From Chloroflexota bacterium (GTDB taxonomy: Bacteria > Chloroflexota > Anaerolineae > Anaerolineales > E44-bin32): DNA of 64,000 bases. Position numbers and translations under genes: made by a program. Below are positions 45,438 to 53,287 of this stretch, piece after piece. The stretch covers positions 1 through 64,000 of the forward strand of contig JADFRQ010000008.1 of NCBI GenBank assembly GCA_022561215.1, in the 5' to 3' direction. The notes below the pieces were generated by a model. The model saw nothing but the letters and a program-made list of their open reading frames with translations, was not told where the DNA came from and searched no databases. Numbering within the stretch: the first letter of the stretch is position 1; every line of letters starts with the position of its first letter.

Positions 45438-47362
45438 TATTGAATTTCTATTCCCTTTGCCTGCACCATCATAGTTGCGGCCATTGCGCGATCGAGTGCG
45501 TCGTCGGGGCAGAACTGGAGCTGTGCACCAGTCTGACAAGCGGGAATGAGACCGGCGTTGTAAGCCGCTTCAATCCATTTTGCTCCCCAATAGTTTTTGT
45601 CGACGTCGGCAAATATCCCACTTGCGGCGGGTGGTACGTAATTGACCCCATGCATCATCCGCAGATAAAAAACAGTGCCTTCGGTGCGCGTATGGCCCTG
45701 GTCCGGACAATACATAAGTGGATTGCTACTGCAGCCTGAAGTGTAACCATCATCCCATAGCGCTTCTGTCCATTTGGCAAACCACTCACTGAGCGGCACA
45801 TCACCGAAGCTAACGCTAGTCGGTTGGGGTGGCGTGTAGCCCGCGCCATGGATGCCGCGCTCGATATAGACGGCGCTTTCCGCGCGCGTCATCGTTTCCT
45901 CAGGACAATACATCAGGGGAGAGGAACTGCAGCCCGCAATATAGCCCTCTTGGTAGAGGAGCTCGATTTCTTCATACGCCCAATGGTCAAAGGGCACGTC
46001 GGCGAATGTCGGTGTTGGTCCAGGTGTAGGAATTGGTGGCCCTCCAACACCATTGCATTTTGGTGCAGCGCCATCGAAAGTGAGATTTGTGACACTCGAA
46101 TCAATCCGCAGGTCCTTTGTTGGATCTCCCGACAGGTGCGAACTGAAAGCGGAAATCGAGAGGCCGCATACATCTCGAAACCACGCCAGCGGCGCCGATC
46201 CGGAGGAGGCGTAATAGCGGATATTCCTGAAGGTCACGCGCTCCATATTGTTGATGGAAGCTTGGTGATAATTTCCGGTGTCGACACGACCGCCGCCGTA
46301 GAGATCGAAATCTTCGAAAACGATGTCATGAATGTAGCCGCCTAGAGTTTCATTAAACCCATCGCCGTCACGATCTACGGAAGCCTGGCAGTCATAAACA
46401 TTCTTACCGGCACCGGTGCCACCGCCACAAACCAGCATACGCTCTACTGAATCTTCGAAAGTGATGCCGCGAAAGGTAATGTTGCTGACTTCCGCGCCGT
46501 CATAAATTGAAAAACGAATACCGAAGGGACTGTTGTGGAGCATAATATTTTCGTAGGTAATGTTCTTGATATCGTATTCGGACCCCGTGCCGAATTTCAG
46601 AGCTGCGGAGTCACTTGAGACACGGCAATTCTCGATAAAAATATCGTCGTTGATCTCACCCGACCCTGAGGAAGAGGCGATTGCGATCCCGTCGTCATGG
46701 CTATCGATATCACAATTACGAACCACAACATGTTGTGAACTCTGCAAATCCATGCCGTCGTTCCCCCAGGACTGGCCAGAGCTTCGACCACCACGGATAG
46801 TGACATCCTCGAATGTGACGTGGTCGCTGGCCGCAGCCACGAGATGAAATCCATTTGCAGATTTAGGTGCAGAGCGTGTGTCGATGAGAATATTTGATAC
46901 AAGGATATTGGAAGAGTCCCAAAACTCGACGATTGCCGAGAATGTATTGCTCGAGGACGGACGACTGATGGTTCCTGGCCCGAGGATGGCAACGTTATTC
47001 GTGCCACTTCGGGTGCCGATAAAAACTGTATGGCATCCTGGACATTTCAGTGAGCGGAAATCACTCTCATTATCAGCAGACTGGATTGTTGCGCCATTCA
47101 GATCCAGCGTGACATTGCTTTTAATTTCAATCGTTCCTGTCGTGTATATTTTCCCGGCGGATAAGATCACCGTCCCGCCACCAAGTGCATTGCATTGGTC
47201 GATCGAGCTTTGGATCTGATTTGTATTATCGCTTCCTGAAGGAGAACCCACCTGGCAGGTATCCGCGGCATAGGCGAGATTGGGGGTTAAGGTTAAGACG
47301 GCGAAAACAATACCCACACCAAGCGAGGTAAGCAGGATTATTGTTCTCGGCCGTAAAGTCAT
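45437..47362 (-). CDS. Secreted GH28-like polygalacturonase with C-terminal SLH repeats
   Basis: 641 residues from ATG 47362; a TTG at 47377 is also possible. A signal peptide (TIILLTSLGVGIVFAVLTL...AYA) is followed by a right-handed beta-helix matching GH28: NTNQIQSSIDQCNALGGGTV, NVTLDLNGATI, GNDGMDLQSSQHVVVRNCDI and DSHDDGIAI with the paired aspartates. The usual G-H-G motif is not obvious, so the exact specificity (polygalacturonase or a related glycosidase) is open. Three SLH repeats with Cys pairs occupy about 455-641 and end in GIEIQ rather than GLPIN. It would hydrolyse the homogalacturonan that the neighbouring lyases also attack. Confidence 0.85.
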   Translation of the reverse strand: MTLRPRTIILLTSLGVGIVFAVLTLTPNLAYAADTCQVGSPSGSDNTNQIQSSIDQCNALGGGTVILSAGKIYTTGTIEIKSNVTLDLNGATIQSADNESDFRSLKCPGCHTVFIGTRSGTNNVAILGPGTISRPSSSNTFSAIVEFWDSSNILVSNILIDTRSAPKSANGFHLVAAASDHVTFEDVTIRGGRSSGQSWGNDGMDLQSSQHVVVRNCDIDSHDDGIAIASSSGSGEINDDIFIENCRVSSDSAALKFGTGSEYDIKNITYENIMLHNSPFGIRFSIYDGAEVSNITFRGITFEDSVERMLVCGGGTGAGKNVYDCQASVDRDGDGFNETLGGYIHDIVFEDFDLYGGGRVDTGNYHQASINNMERVTFRNIRYYASSGSAPLAWFRDVCGLSISAFSSHLSGDPTKDLRIDSSVTNLTFDGAAPKCNGVGGPPIPTPGPTPTFADVPFDHWAYEEIELLYQEGYIAGCSSSPLMYCPEETMTRAESAVYIERGIHGAGYTPPQPTSVSFGDVPLSEWFAKWTEALWDDGYTSGCSSNPLMYCPDQGHTRTEGTVFYLRMMHGVNYVPPAASGIFADVDKNYWGAKWIEAAYNAGLIPACQTGAQLQFCPDDALDRAMAATMMVQAKGIEIQ

Positions 47363-47417
47363 CTTTAAGTTTTTCAATAAGTTTTATGTATTCCTTTGCT
47401 TGCTATCGAACAAGGTC

Positions 47418-47437
47418 GGGCGGTTCGCGAACCGCCC
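47418..47437. repeat. Palindrome, GTAGGGGC family (TTCGCGAA core)
   Basis: GGGCGGTTCG and its complement form a perfect 20-base palindrome followed by CTAC. It starts 13 bases after the stop codon of the minus-strand gene at 47451. The same core variant occurs at 56186. Confidence 0.9.
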
Positions 47438-47450
47438 CTACGGCATTCCT

Positions 47451-49982
47451 CTAATTGATCGGCAAACCCTTGGCCTGCACCATCATCGAAGCCGCCATCG
47501 CACGAGTGAGTGGATCGTCAGGGCAGAATTTTAACTCGGGCGCGGAGGCACAAGCGGGGATCAACCCCGCTTTGTAGGCCTCCTCGATCCATTTCGCTCC
47601 CCAGAATTCAATCGAGACATCCGCAAAAATTCCGCGGGGATCGGGCGGCGTATAGCTCGCCCCATGGAGCATGCGCAGGAAGAACACCGTCCCTTCGGTG
47701 CGCGTGTGTTCCTGGAGCGGGCAATAGACGAGCGGATTGGTCCCACAACCTGCCGTATAGCCGGCGTTCCAGAGCGCAGCTGACCATTTGCTGAACCACT
47801 CCGAGAGAGGCACATCCGCAAAGATTAACTGACCTGGATCAGGAGGCGTATAGGCAGCGCCGTTTATGCCGCGCACGACGAATACGGCACTCTCTGCGCG
47901 CGTCATCGCATTTTCGGGGCAATACATCAGCGGCGCGCTACTGCACCCGGAAACATAGCCCCCTTGATAGAGGGTCTCGATCTCATCATGCGCCCAATGA
48001 TCGAAGGGCACATCGACAAAAGTCGGAGGATCCGGGGGTTTGCTGCCATCCTGGTAGACGAACTTGAACGCATCGGCGATGACGGGACCATTTGCTCCCT
48101 GGGCGGAGAGGATCACTTTTCCAGAGGTTCCCTTATTGAAAGTGAAAGTGCCGAGACTGTTCCATTGACCAAAATTGCTCGATTGATCGACTGTGCGCTT
48201 CGTTGAACCACCGCTATGCTGGATCGTGATCCCAACATTGGTAGCTTCCGCTACTGAGGAAGCGCTATCACCTAGATAGCCATGCCATTCGAAGACCTCA
48301 TAGCTGCCGCCGACGCCAATCGAAGGGGTGAATATGGCGGTTCCATCACTGTCGCTGCGTGCGTGCGTGTGCCAATAATCTACGCCCCCATAGGCGCGTC
48401 CCTGCTTGTGGCTGTAAACACTCCAATGATTACGGCCACCTTTCATCTGCAGAGAAAAACCACCGCTAAGTGCGGCCTCAAAACTGCCAGGTGAGGTGCT
48501 GAAATCGTTGTTATCGACAATGATGTCGGAGATGATGGTTTGAGGGCTGCGCAATAAAATGATGGCATCCCCCAAAGGCTTGATCTGGTTACCCTTTTGC
48601 CATGTGTAACCGTTCAAAGAGACGGAGGTGAACGCTGCCCCAGTGTTCAAGGCATTTCCGCCGTTGAGTGAGATATCCTGCCCTCCTTCAAATCTCCAGT
48701 ATGGGCCGGCATAGCCAGGTAGAGACTTAAGTTCTTGATTGGATACATTAACCGAATTGCCAGTTACATTGACGATGGAAACACCCTTATCGAAAAAGCG
48801 TACCCAAACTCCAGCTTTAAGTTTCAAAGCATCGTCCAACGGTCCGAAGCGACCCAAGTCTATGGGTTGTCCCAAATCGAGATCAAACTCGTCATACCAT
48901 TGGTGAATGTGGTGATTCTGTGTGCTTTGCGCTTCTTCAAAGGTCATATAGTTAAAGTAGGCGTCTCCAAGAAGTGTGACCCCAAGGAGATAACGCATAG
49001 ATTGCAGGTGGTTTCTTGAATCGGTCTTGTCACTCAAAGCGGTGATAAATGGATCGCTGCGATCCGGTCGCGCATCGATGATGGCCACATGAGGAAAGGG
49101 AGCAACCTCCATAAAGTATTTGTACTCATCGTTCCAAAAATAGCCGGTCTCAAAATTGTTGCCAAATCCGGTGGTCCATTCGCGGACCATGCCGTTGATA
49201 TATTCAACGCCAAGTTTCTGCCACTGGAAACCGAAATTGATGAGCGAGGTCTTGCTGGATCCGGCCTTGTCCAGCTCAGCGCGTAGATTGGCCAATAATT
49301 CGACGGTGCCTTCCTGCCACTTGGCATCGACCCAAGCCTTGCCGTGTTCATCAAAATCGTTGACCCCGTTGCGATCCATATCGATATCGGAAATGCCGTA
49401 GGGCTTTCTCCAGAGCCAATCAGTAGCCACACCGTCGTTTATATTCAGCAGACTCTGCTCAACAACTTGAACCGGCAAGGCTTCGAGGATCGACAATCCG
49501 GAAAATCGTCCACTCTTGGCATCCCGTGAGAAAATCGATTGATCGATCATGCGATTGCAGCAATTGAGATAAACGTCATCTCCATTTGAATCGTCAACAA
49601 GGAACGCGCTCGCGTCAAAATCACTCACTGGGATTGGATATCTCGAGGGACTGACGTAAGCAGTCCATCCGCGCGTTGGGATGTTTAGCGTGCTTGGGCT
49701 GATGGCTTTGATCTGTTCGCCAAGATATTCTCCGCTTCCTACCATCACCAGGTCATGTTTTGCATACCAATCCGCAGGGGCACTGCCGAAGTGGAATATG
49801 CCAATGCGTGGATAAGATGGGCTGTAATTGTCTGCTGCCGCTGATGGCTGGGTCTGTGGGATCGTTTGATGGCTGGCATTTGTATTTGCTGAAGATGATT
49901 GAACGGGCGATAGCAGAGCGAAAGTCGTCAGCACAGCGATAATACGAACCGTGAGATTGCGACGCGTTGAGTTACTAAGCAC
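47451..49982 (-). CDS. Secreted GHL15-like glycosidase with golvesin-like domain and SLH repeats
   Basis: 843 residues from GTG 49982 (GGAG nine bases before; a TTG at 50000 adds six residues). A signal peptide is followed by a predicted TIM-barrel domain (about 55-390) resembling the putative glycosidase family GHL15: YPRIGIFHFGSAPADWYAKHDLV, LNINDGVATDWLWRKP. It contains a 12-residue EF-hand-like loop (DMDRNGVNDFDE). A second domain (about 495-650) matches the golvesin C-terminal type (GGSYEVFEWHGYL, TVDQSSNFGQWNSLGTFTF, VIADAFKFVYQDG), often carbohydrate-binding. Three SLH repeats with Cys pairs end the protein. Its last 655 bp are identical to those of the gene at 53288. The polysaccharide substrate is unknown. 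Confidence 0.82.
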   Translation of the reverse strand: MLSNSTRRNLTVRIIAVLTTFALLSPVQSSSANTNASHQTIPQTQPSAAADNYSPSYPRIGIFHFGSAPADWYAKHDLVMVGSGEYLGEQIKAISPSTLNIPTRGWTAYVSPSRYPIPVSDFDASAFLVDDSNGDDVYLNCCNRMIDQSIFSRDAKSGRFSGLSILEALPVQVVEQSLLNINDGVATDWLWRKPYGISDIDMDRNGVNDFDEHGKAWVDAKWQEGTVELLANLRAELDKAGSSKTSLINFGFQWQKLGVEYINGMVREWTTGFGNNFETGYFWNDEYKYFMEVAPFPHVAIIDARPDRSDPFITALSDKTDSRNHLQSMRYLLGVTLLGDAYFNYMTFEEAQSTQNHHIHQWYDEFDLDLGQPIDLGRFGPLDDALKLKAGVWVRFFDKGVSIVNVTGNSVNVSNQELKSLPGYAGPYWRFEGGQDISLNGGNALNTGAAFTSVSLNGYTWQKGNQIKPLGDAIILLRSPQTIISDIIVDNNDFSTSPGSFEAALSGGFSLQMKGGRNHWSVYSHKQGRAYGGVDYWHTHARSDSDGTAIFTPSIGVGGSYEVFEWHGYLGDSASSVAEATNVGITIQHSGGSTKRTVDQSSNFGQWNSLGTFTFNKGTSGKVILSAQGANGPVIADAFKFVYQDGSKPPDPPTFVDVPFDHWAHDEIETLYQGGYVSGCSSAPLMYCPENAMTRAESAVFVVRGINGAAYTPPDPGQLIFADVPLSEWFSKWSAALWNAGYTAGCGTNPLVYCPLQEHTRTEGTVFFLRMLHGASYTPPDPRGIFADVSIEFWGAKWIEEAYKAGLIPACASAPELKFCPDDPLTRAMAASMMVQAKGLPIN

Positions 49983-50221
49983 TAGGTGTTTCTCCTTCAA
50001 GCATTTGAGCTGTATGGCAGCTTGAATAGTAAAAAATCATATTAACCGTCAATCGAGTCATTCGTAATATGTAAGATGGAAATTTAACGATGTTGATCTA
50101 ATCGGCGAGCAGATTGCAGTTGCTGCGTTTCACAAATTGGGTCCTAATTCGAATTTAAAATTGCCTTTATCCTGTAGCCAACCCCATAAAAAGTGTAAGG
50201 ATGAGGTAGCGAAAGAGGCAG

Positions 50222-50257
50222 GGTACTCGAGTACCTAGGGTGTAAGTACGTTGGTCC
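50222..50257 (-). promoter_or_regulatory. Candidate operator, paired direct repeat
   Basis: AGTACGTTGGTCC lies at 50245-50257, with an imperfect copy 23 bases before it (GGTACTCGAGTACC from 50222). On the gene's sense strand the unit is GGACC-N3-GTACT. It lies about 240 bases before the start of the gene at 47451. The same pair, with the same 23-base period, occurs at 55909 and 61042. Confidence 0.55.
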
Positions 50258-50290
50258 TATGGTGGAGGGGATATAATAATGATCTCGCGT

Positions 50291-50412
50291 GGGCACGGCA
50301 TTCCGTGCCCCACCGGAACGGCAGCCCATTCGCCGCACCATCATGGCTGCTGCCATTGGTCTGACCGTCCTATTTCGATTGCTTGTCGTGGGGGCGTTCA
50401 CTTAAACGCCCC
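50291..50412. repeat. Palindromes and tail copy after the beta-helix SLH gene
   Basis: 50291-50310 is a palindrome with arm GGGCACGGCA. 50311-50358 copies the end of the neighbouring gene (GCACCATCATGGCTGCTGCCAT), 103 bases from the true end. 50391-50412 is an imperfect palindrome (GGGGCGTT...AACGCCCC). The stop codon TAG of the gene at 50412 lies in the GTAGGGGC arm. Confidence 0.85.
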
Positions 50413-53183
50413 TACGGAATGCTTAACCCCTTCGCTTGTACCATCATGTAGGCCGCCATGGCGCGCGTGAGAGGATCATTAGGGCAGAACTTCAGCTCGG
50501 GCGCGGATGAACAAGCTGGGATCAGCCCGGCGTTGTAGGCTGCCTCAACCCAATCGGCGTACCACATCTCGATTGGCACATCTGAGAAAACCCCATTGGC
50601 TTCAGGCGGAACGTAATCTGCGCCGTGCAGCGTGCGCAGGAAGAAGACGCTTCCCTCCGCGCGGGTGTGGCCTTGTAGAGGACAATAAATCAGCGGATTG
50701 GTACCACAACCGGCAGTGAAGCCATCGTCCCACAACGATGTAGTCCACTTGGCGAACCACTCCCACAAAGGCACGTCGTCAAAGGGGTGGCTCGATGACT
50801 GGGCGGGAAGGTATCCAGCCCCGTGAATTCCGCGCACGACGAATACGGCACTCTCTGCGCGAGTCATGGTTGCATCGGGACAGTACATGAGCGGATCGTT
50901 GTTGCACCCTGCAACGTAGCCAGCCTGATAGAGCGTTTCGATGTATTCCAGGGCCCAGTGGCTGGAGGGTACATCAATAAAAGTAGGACTTGGACCGTTG
51001 AGTTCAACTGCGCCGATATCTGGAGCAATACCGGAGTACGTGTCATTGACACCCGCTATATGCACTCCTGCATCCACGAGGGGAGAAGATTGTGGCAGGG
51101 TGAAGTCTCCATTGGAGGGATTGGCGAATTCTGGGTGGACGCTAATTCCATGCTGCTCGAGCCCATAGGTCAATCGCATTTCCTCAACGGTGTACATTCG
51201 GTCTCCAGAAAGTATTCTGACGAGATAAGAGCCGTCGACGGAACTGTCAACCCACAGGTTGTCGTAATCCATATTCATCTCAACGGGGTGACCGTTGTTT
51301 TCAATTTGATCCTTATAAACCGTGAGCACCGCATGACCTGGATTGACGGACCAGGAGTTGTTCCGGGTATTTGCGATGAAACCGGGCGTATTTTTCCAAA
51401 CCGTTGAAAATGCTGAGATCGAGTTGACCGGCGAGGCGGGGTCGAGCTCAATAACTGAACTGTTGTGATAGAGCAATGTAGGCCCCGTCCCGCCGCTGGC
51501 GTTGACGTTGTACTTCCATGCCCCATAAGGCATTATGTATTTTCCAGTAAGATCTAAACTGCCATCAGGGAAATATCTGTTCGTCATGTAAATCGTGTTG
51601 CGGATCATCCACAACGGTCCAACCGTAGCAGGCGCTGAGGAGATCCCGACGAAGACATGGTGGAGGTAATTCCCCCAGATGACCTGGTTGTACACAGGTC
51701 CATCAAGTTCAAGCGCATCGTCCCCGATGCGATAGAGTTCGTTCCCCATAATGATGGTGCCAGCGTTGTATCTGGGATTGCCCATGGTGGCGGGCCCACC
51801 GTTGCCCCAGGGCGAGCCGGCGTTAATCCCGTTCTCCACATCATGGATTTTGTTATTACGGATCACGTGGTTTCCGCCAGAGACCAATCCGATTCCGCCG
51901 GTTGAGATCACATCATGCCCCAACCACCATTCTCGATACCAAAAACTGGGTGAGCAATAAATATCGTTCCCCTCGATCAAAGAGAAGGAGGAGAGATCGT
52001 CATCGGATTTGCTCAGGGAGGTATGGGCCTTAATTCCATCCCAGTTCCAACGGAGCGTATTGTTTCTCACAACAACGTAATCGGCGCTATCCAGCTGGAT
52101 AGCGGTGCGCGTGTGTTGAATTGTCAGACCATCAACCACGACATGATCTCCAGCGATGATCAAGCCGTAGCGAGCCAATCCGGCGTAGATGCTTCTCCCC
52201 GTCGGGTTGATGGCTGGGCCAGACCACTGGTCGAATACATTCGGAAATTTCACGTAGAGACGATTGGAATTGCCGTCGTACCACCAGCCGCCATGCAGAC
52301 CGGTACGCGTATCGCCCTGATAGAGTCCAATGGCCAAATTATTGAGAGAATCGAAGGGCATGAGGAAGTGTTCTTCGAAAAAGACTATCCTTGGAGAAGT
52401 AGAAAGAGGCGCCCAGTAGACCCCAGGATATGTCGAGCGGTCTGCATCTTGCCAGGTCACGTTCCCGGGAGAGGCAAGCTCGGCGTCTGCGCCATCTAAA
52501 ATTGGGTTTTCGCCTGGGGCAGATTTAATGATGATGGGATATTCAGCTGAACCGGATTTATCAATGCGAATGGATCTTGAGGAAGAAATGTCGTAATTGC
52601 CGCTATGAAGCAGGATGGTCTCGCCAGGACTGACCAATTCGATCGCCTTTTGGATGGTTTGAAGAGGCGCATTCGAAGATCCATCGTTGCTGTCCCGACC
52701 AAGCGGTGAGACATGGAGCACCCGACCTGAATTCTCTGTTCTGGGTTCTGCTCGAGTCGAAGCGGTGAAAGTGAAAGGGTTTTCCCCAAGAATGCCATCT
52801 GGGTCGGTGAATCTCACTTGAATTTCATAGGATGTTCCCGGCCTGAGATTGAAGAGTCGGCCAGCCCATTCAAATTGGGACCCGGAGACGTTGGGATTAA
52901 AAGTAGTCGCATGCCAGATGCGTTGGAGAGGGTGGCCTTCTTTCCATGGAACGGATCCGATCTGACGATATTGAATCTGTGCTTCGCTGTCCTCGTTGCT
53001 ATCGCCAGTGAAAGGGATGCTGAAGCCGAGCGTTGAGAACGCAGGAAGAAGGATAGGGTCCCCTTGCGGGATCGTCAATGATGATGAGGTTTGGGCCTGG
53101 GCAAGCGTGCCTTGGAAGATAAAAGCAGTCCCAAGGATGAGAATAAGGATGTGTGTCTTTATCTGTTTAGAGTTTCGAACCAT
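50412..53183 (-). CDS. Secreted right-handed beta-helix protein with SLH repeats
   Basis: 923 residues from ATG 53183, with a strong GGAGG ribosome site; a longer frame to 53291 is unlikely. A signal peptide (THILILILGTAFIFQGTLAQA) is followed by a fibronectin-III-like domain (about 35-160, ending TYEIQVRFTDPDG). A large beta-helix domain (about 165-690) starts DGSSNAPLQTIQKAIELVSPGETI and contains PIIIKSAPGENPILDG, VVVDGLTIQHTR and NNTLRWNWDGIKAH. This pattern occurs in DUF1565 and PL6/PL9-like proteins. A polysaccharide lyase or hydrolase function is probable, but I cannot name the family. Three SLH repeats with Cys pairs end the protein. It is 104 bases downstream of the gene at 53288. Confidence 0.82.
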   Translation of the reverse strand: MVRNSKQIKTHILILILGTAFIFQGTLAQAQTSSSLTIPQGDPILLPAFSTLGFSIPFTGDSNEDSEAQIQYRQIGSVPWKEGHPLQRIWHATTFNPNVSGSQFEWAGRLFNLRPGTSYEIQVRFTDPDGILGENPFTFTASTRAEPRTENSGRVLHVSPLGRDSNDGSSNAPLQTIQKAIELVSPGETILLHSGNYDISSSRSIRIDKSGSAEYPIIIKSAPGENPILDGADAELASPGNVTWQDADRSTYPGVYWAPLSTSPRIVFFEEHFLMPFDSLNNLAIGLYQGDTRTGLHGGWWYDGNSNRLYVKFPNVFDQWSGPAINPTGRSIYAGLARYGLIIAGDHVVVDGLTIQHTRTAIQLDSADYVVVRNNTLRWNWDGIKAHTSLSKSDDDLSSFSLIEGNDIYCSPSFWYREWWLGHDVISTGGIGLVSGGNHVIRNNKIHDVENGINAGSPWGNGGPATMGNPRYNAGTIIMGNELYRIGDDALELDGPVYNQVIWGNYLHHVFVGISSAPATVGPLWMIRNTIYMTNRYFPDGSLDLTGKYIMPYGAWKYNVNASGGTGPTLLYHNSSVIELDPASPVNSISAFSTVWKNTPGFIANTRNNSWSVNPGHAVLTVYKDQIENNGHPVEMNMDYDNLWVDSSVDGSYLVRILSGDRMYTVEEMRLTYGLEQHGISVHPEFANPSNGDFTLPQSSPLVDAGVHIAGVNDTYSGIAPDIGAVELNGPSPTFIDVPSSHWALEYIETLYQAGYVAGCNNDPLMYCPDATMTRAESAVFVVRGIHGAGYLPAQSSSHPFDDVPLWEWFAKWTTSLWDDGFTAGCGTNPLIYCPLQGHTRAEGSVFFLRTLHGADYVPPEANGVFSDVPIEMWYADWVEAAYNAGLIPACSSAPELKFCPNDPLTRAMAAYMMVQAKGLSIP

Positions 53184-53254
53184 TTCAACCTCCGGCGATT
53201 GGCGTTGGTTCGTTTGGGTGGCACTCAACCGTATTTCTACAAAGCACAGTTTTG

Positions 53255-53280
53255 GTAGGGCGTTCAATTGAACCGAACGG
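53255..53280. repeat. Degenerate palindrome, TTCAATTGAA core
   Basis: GTAGGGCGTTCAATTGAACCG retains the left arm and centre of the family, but the right arm is altered. It lies seven bases after the stop of the minus-strand gene at 53288. Confidence 0.75.
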
Positions 53281-53287
53281 AATAAAT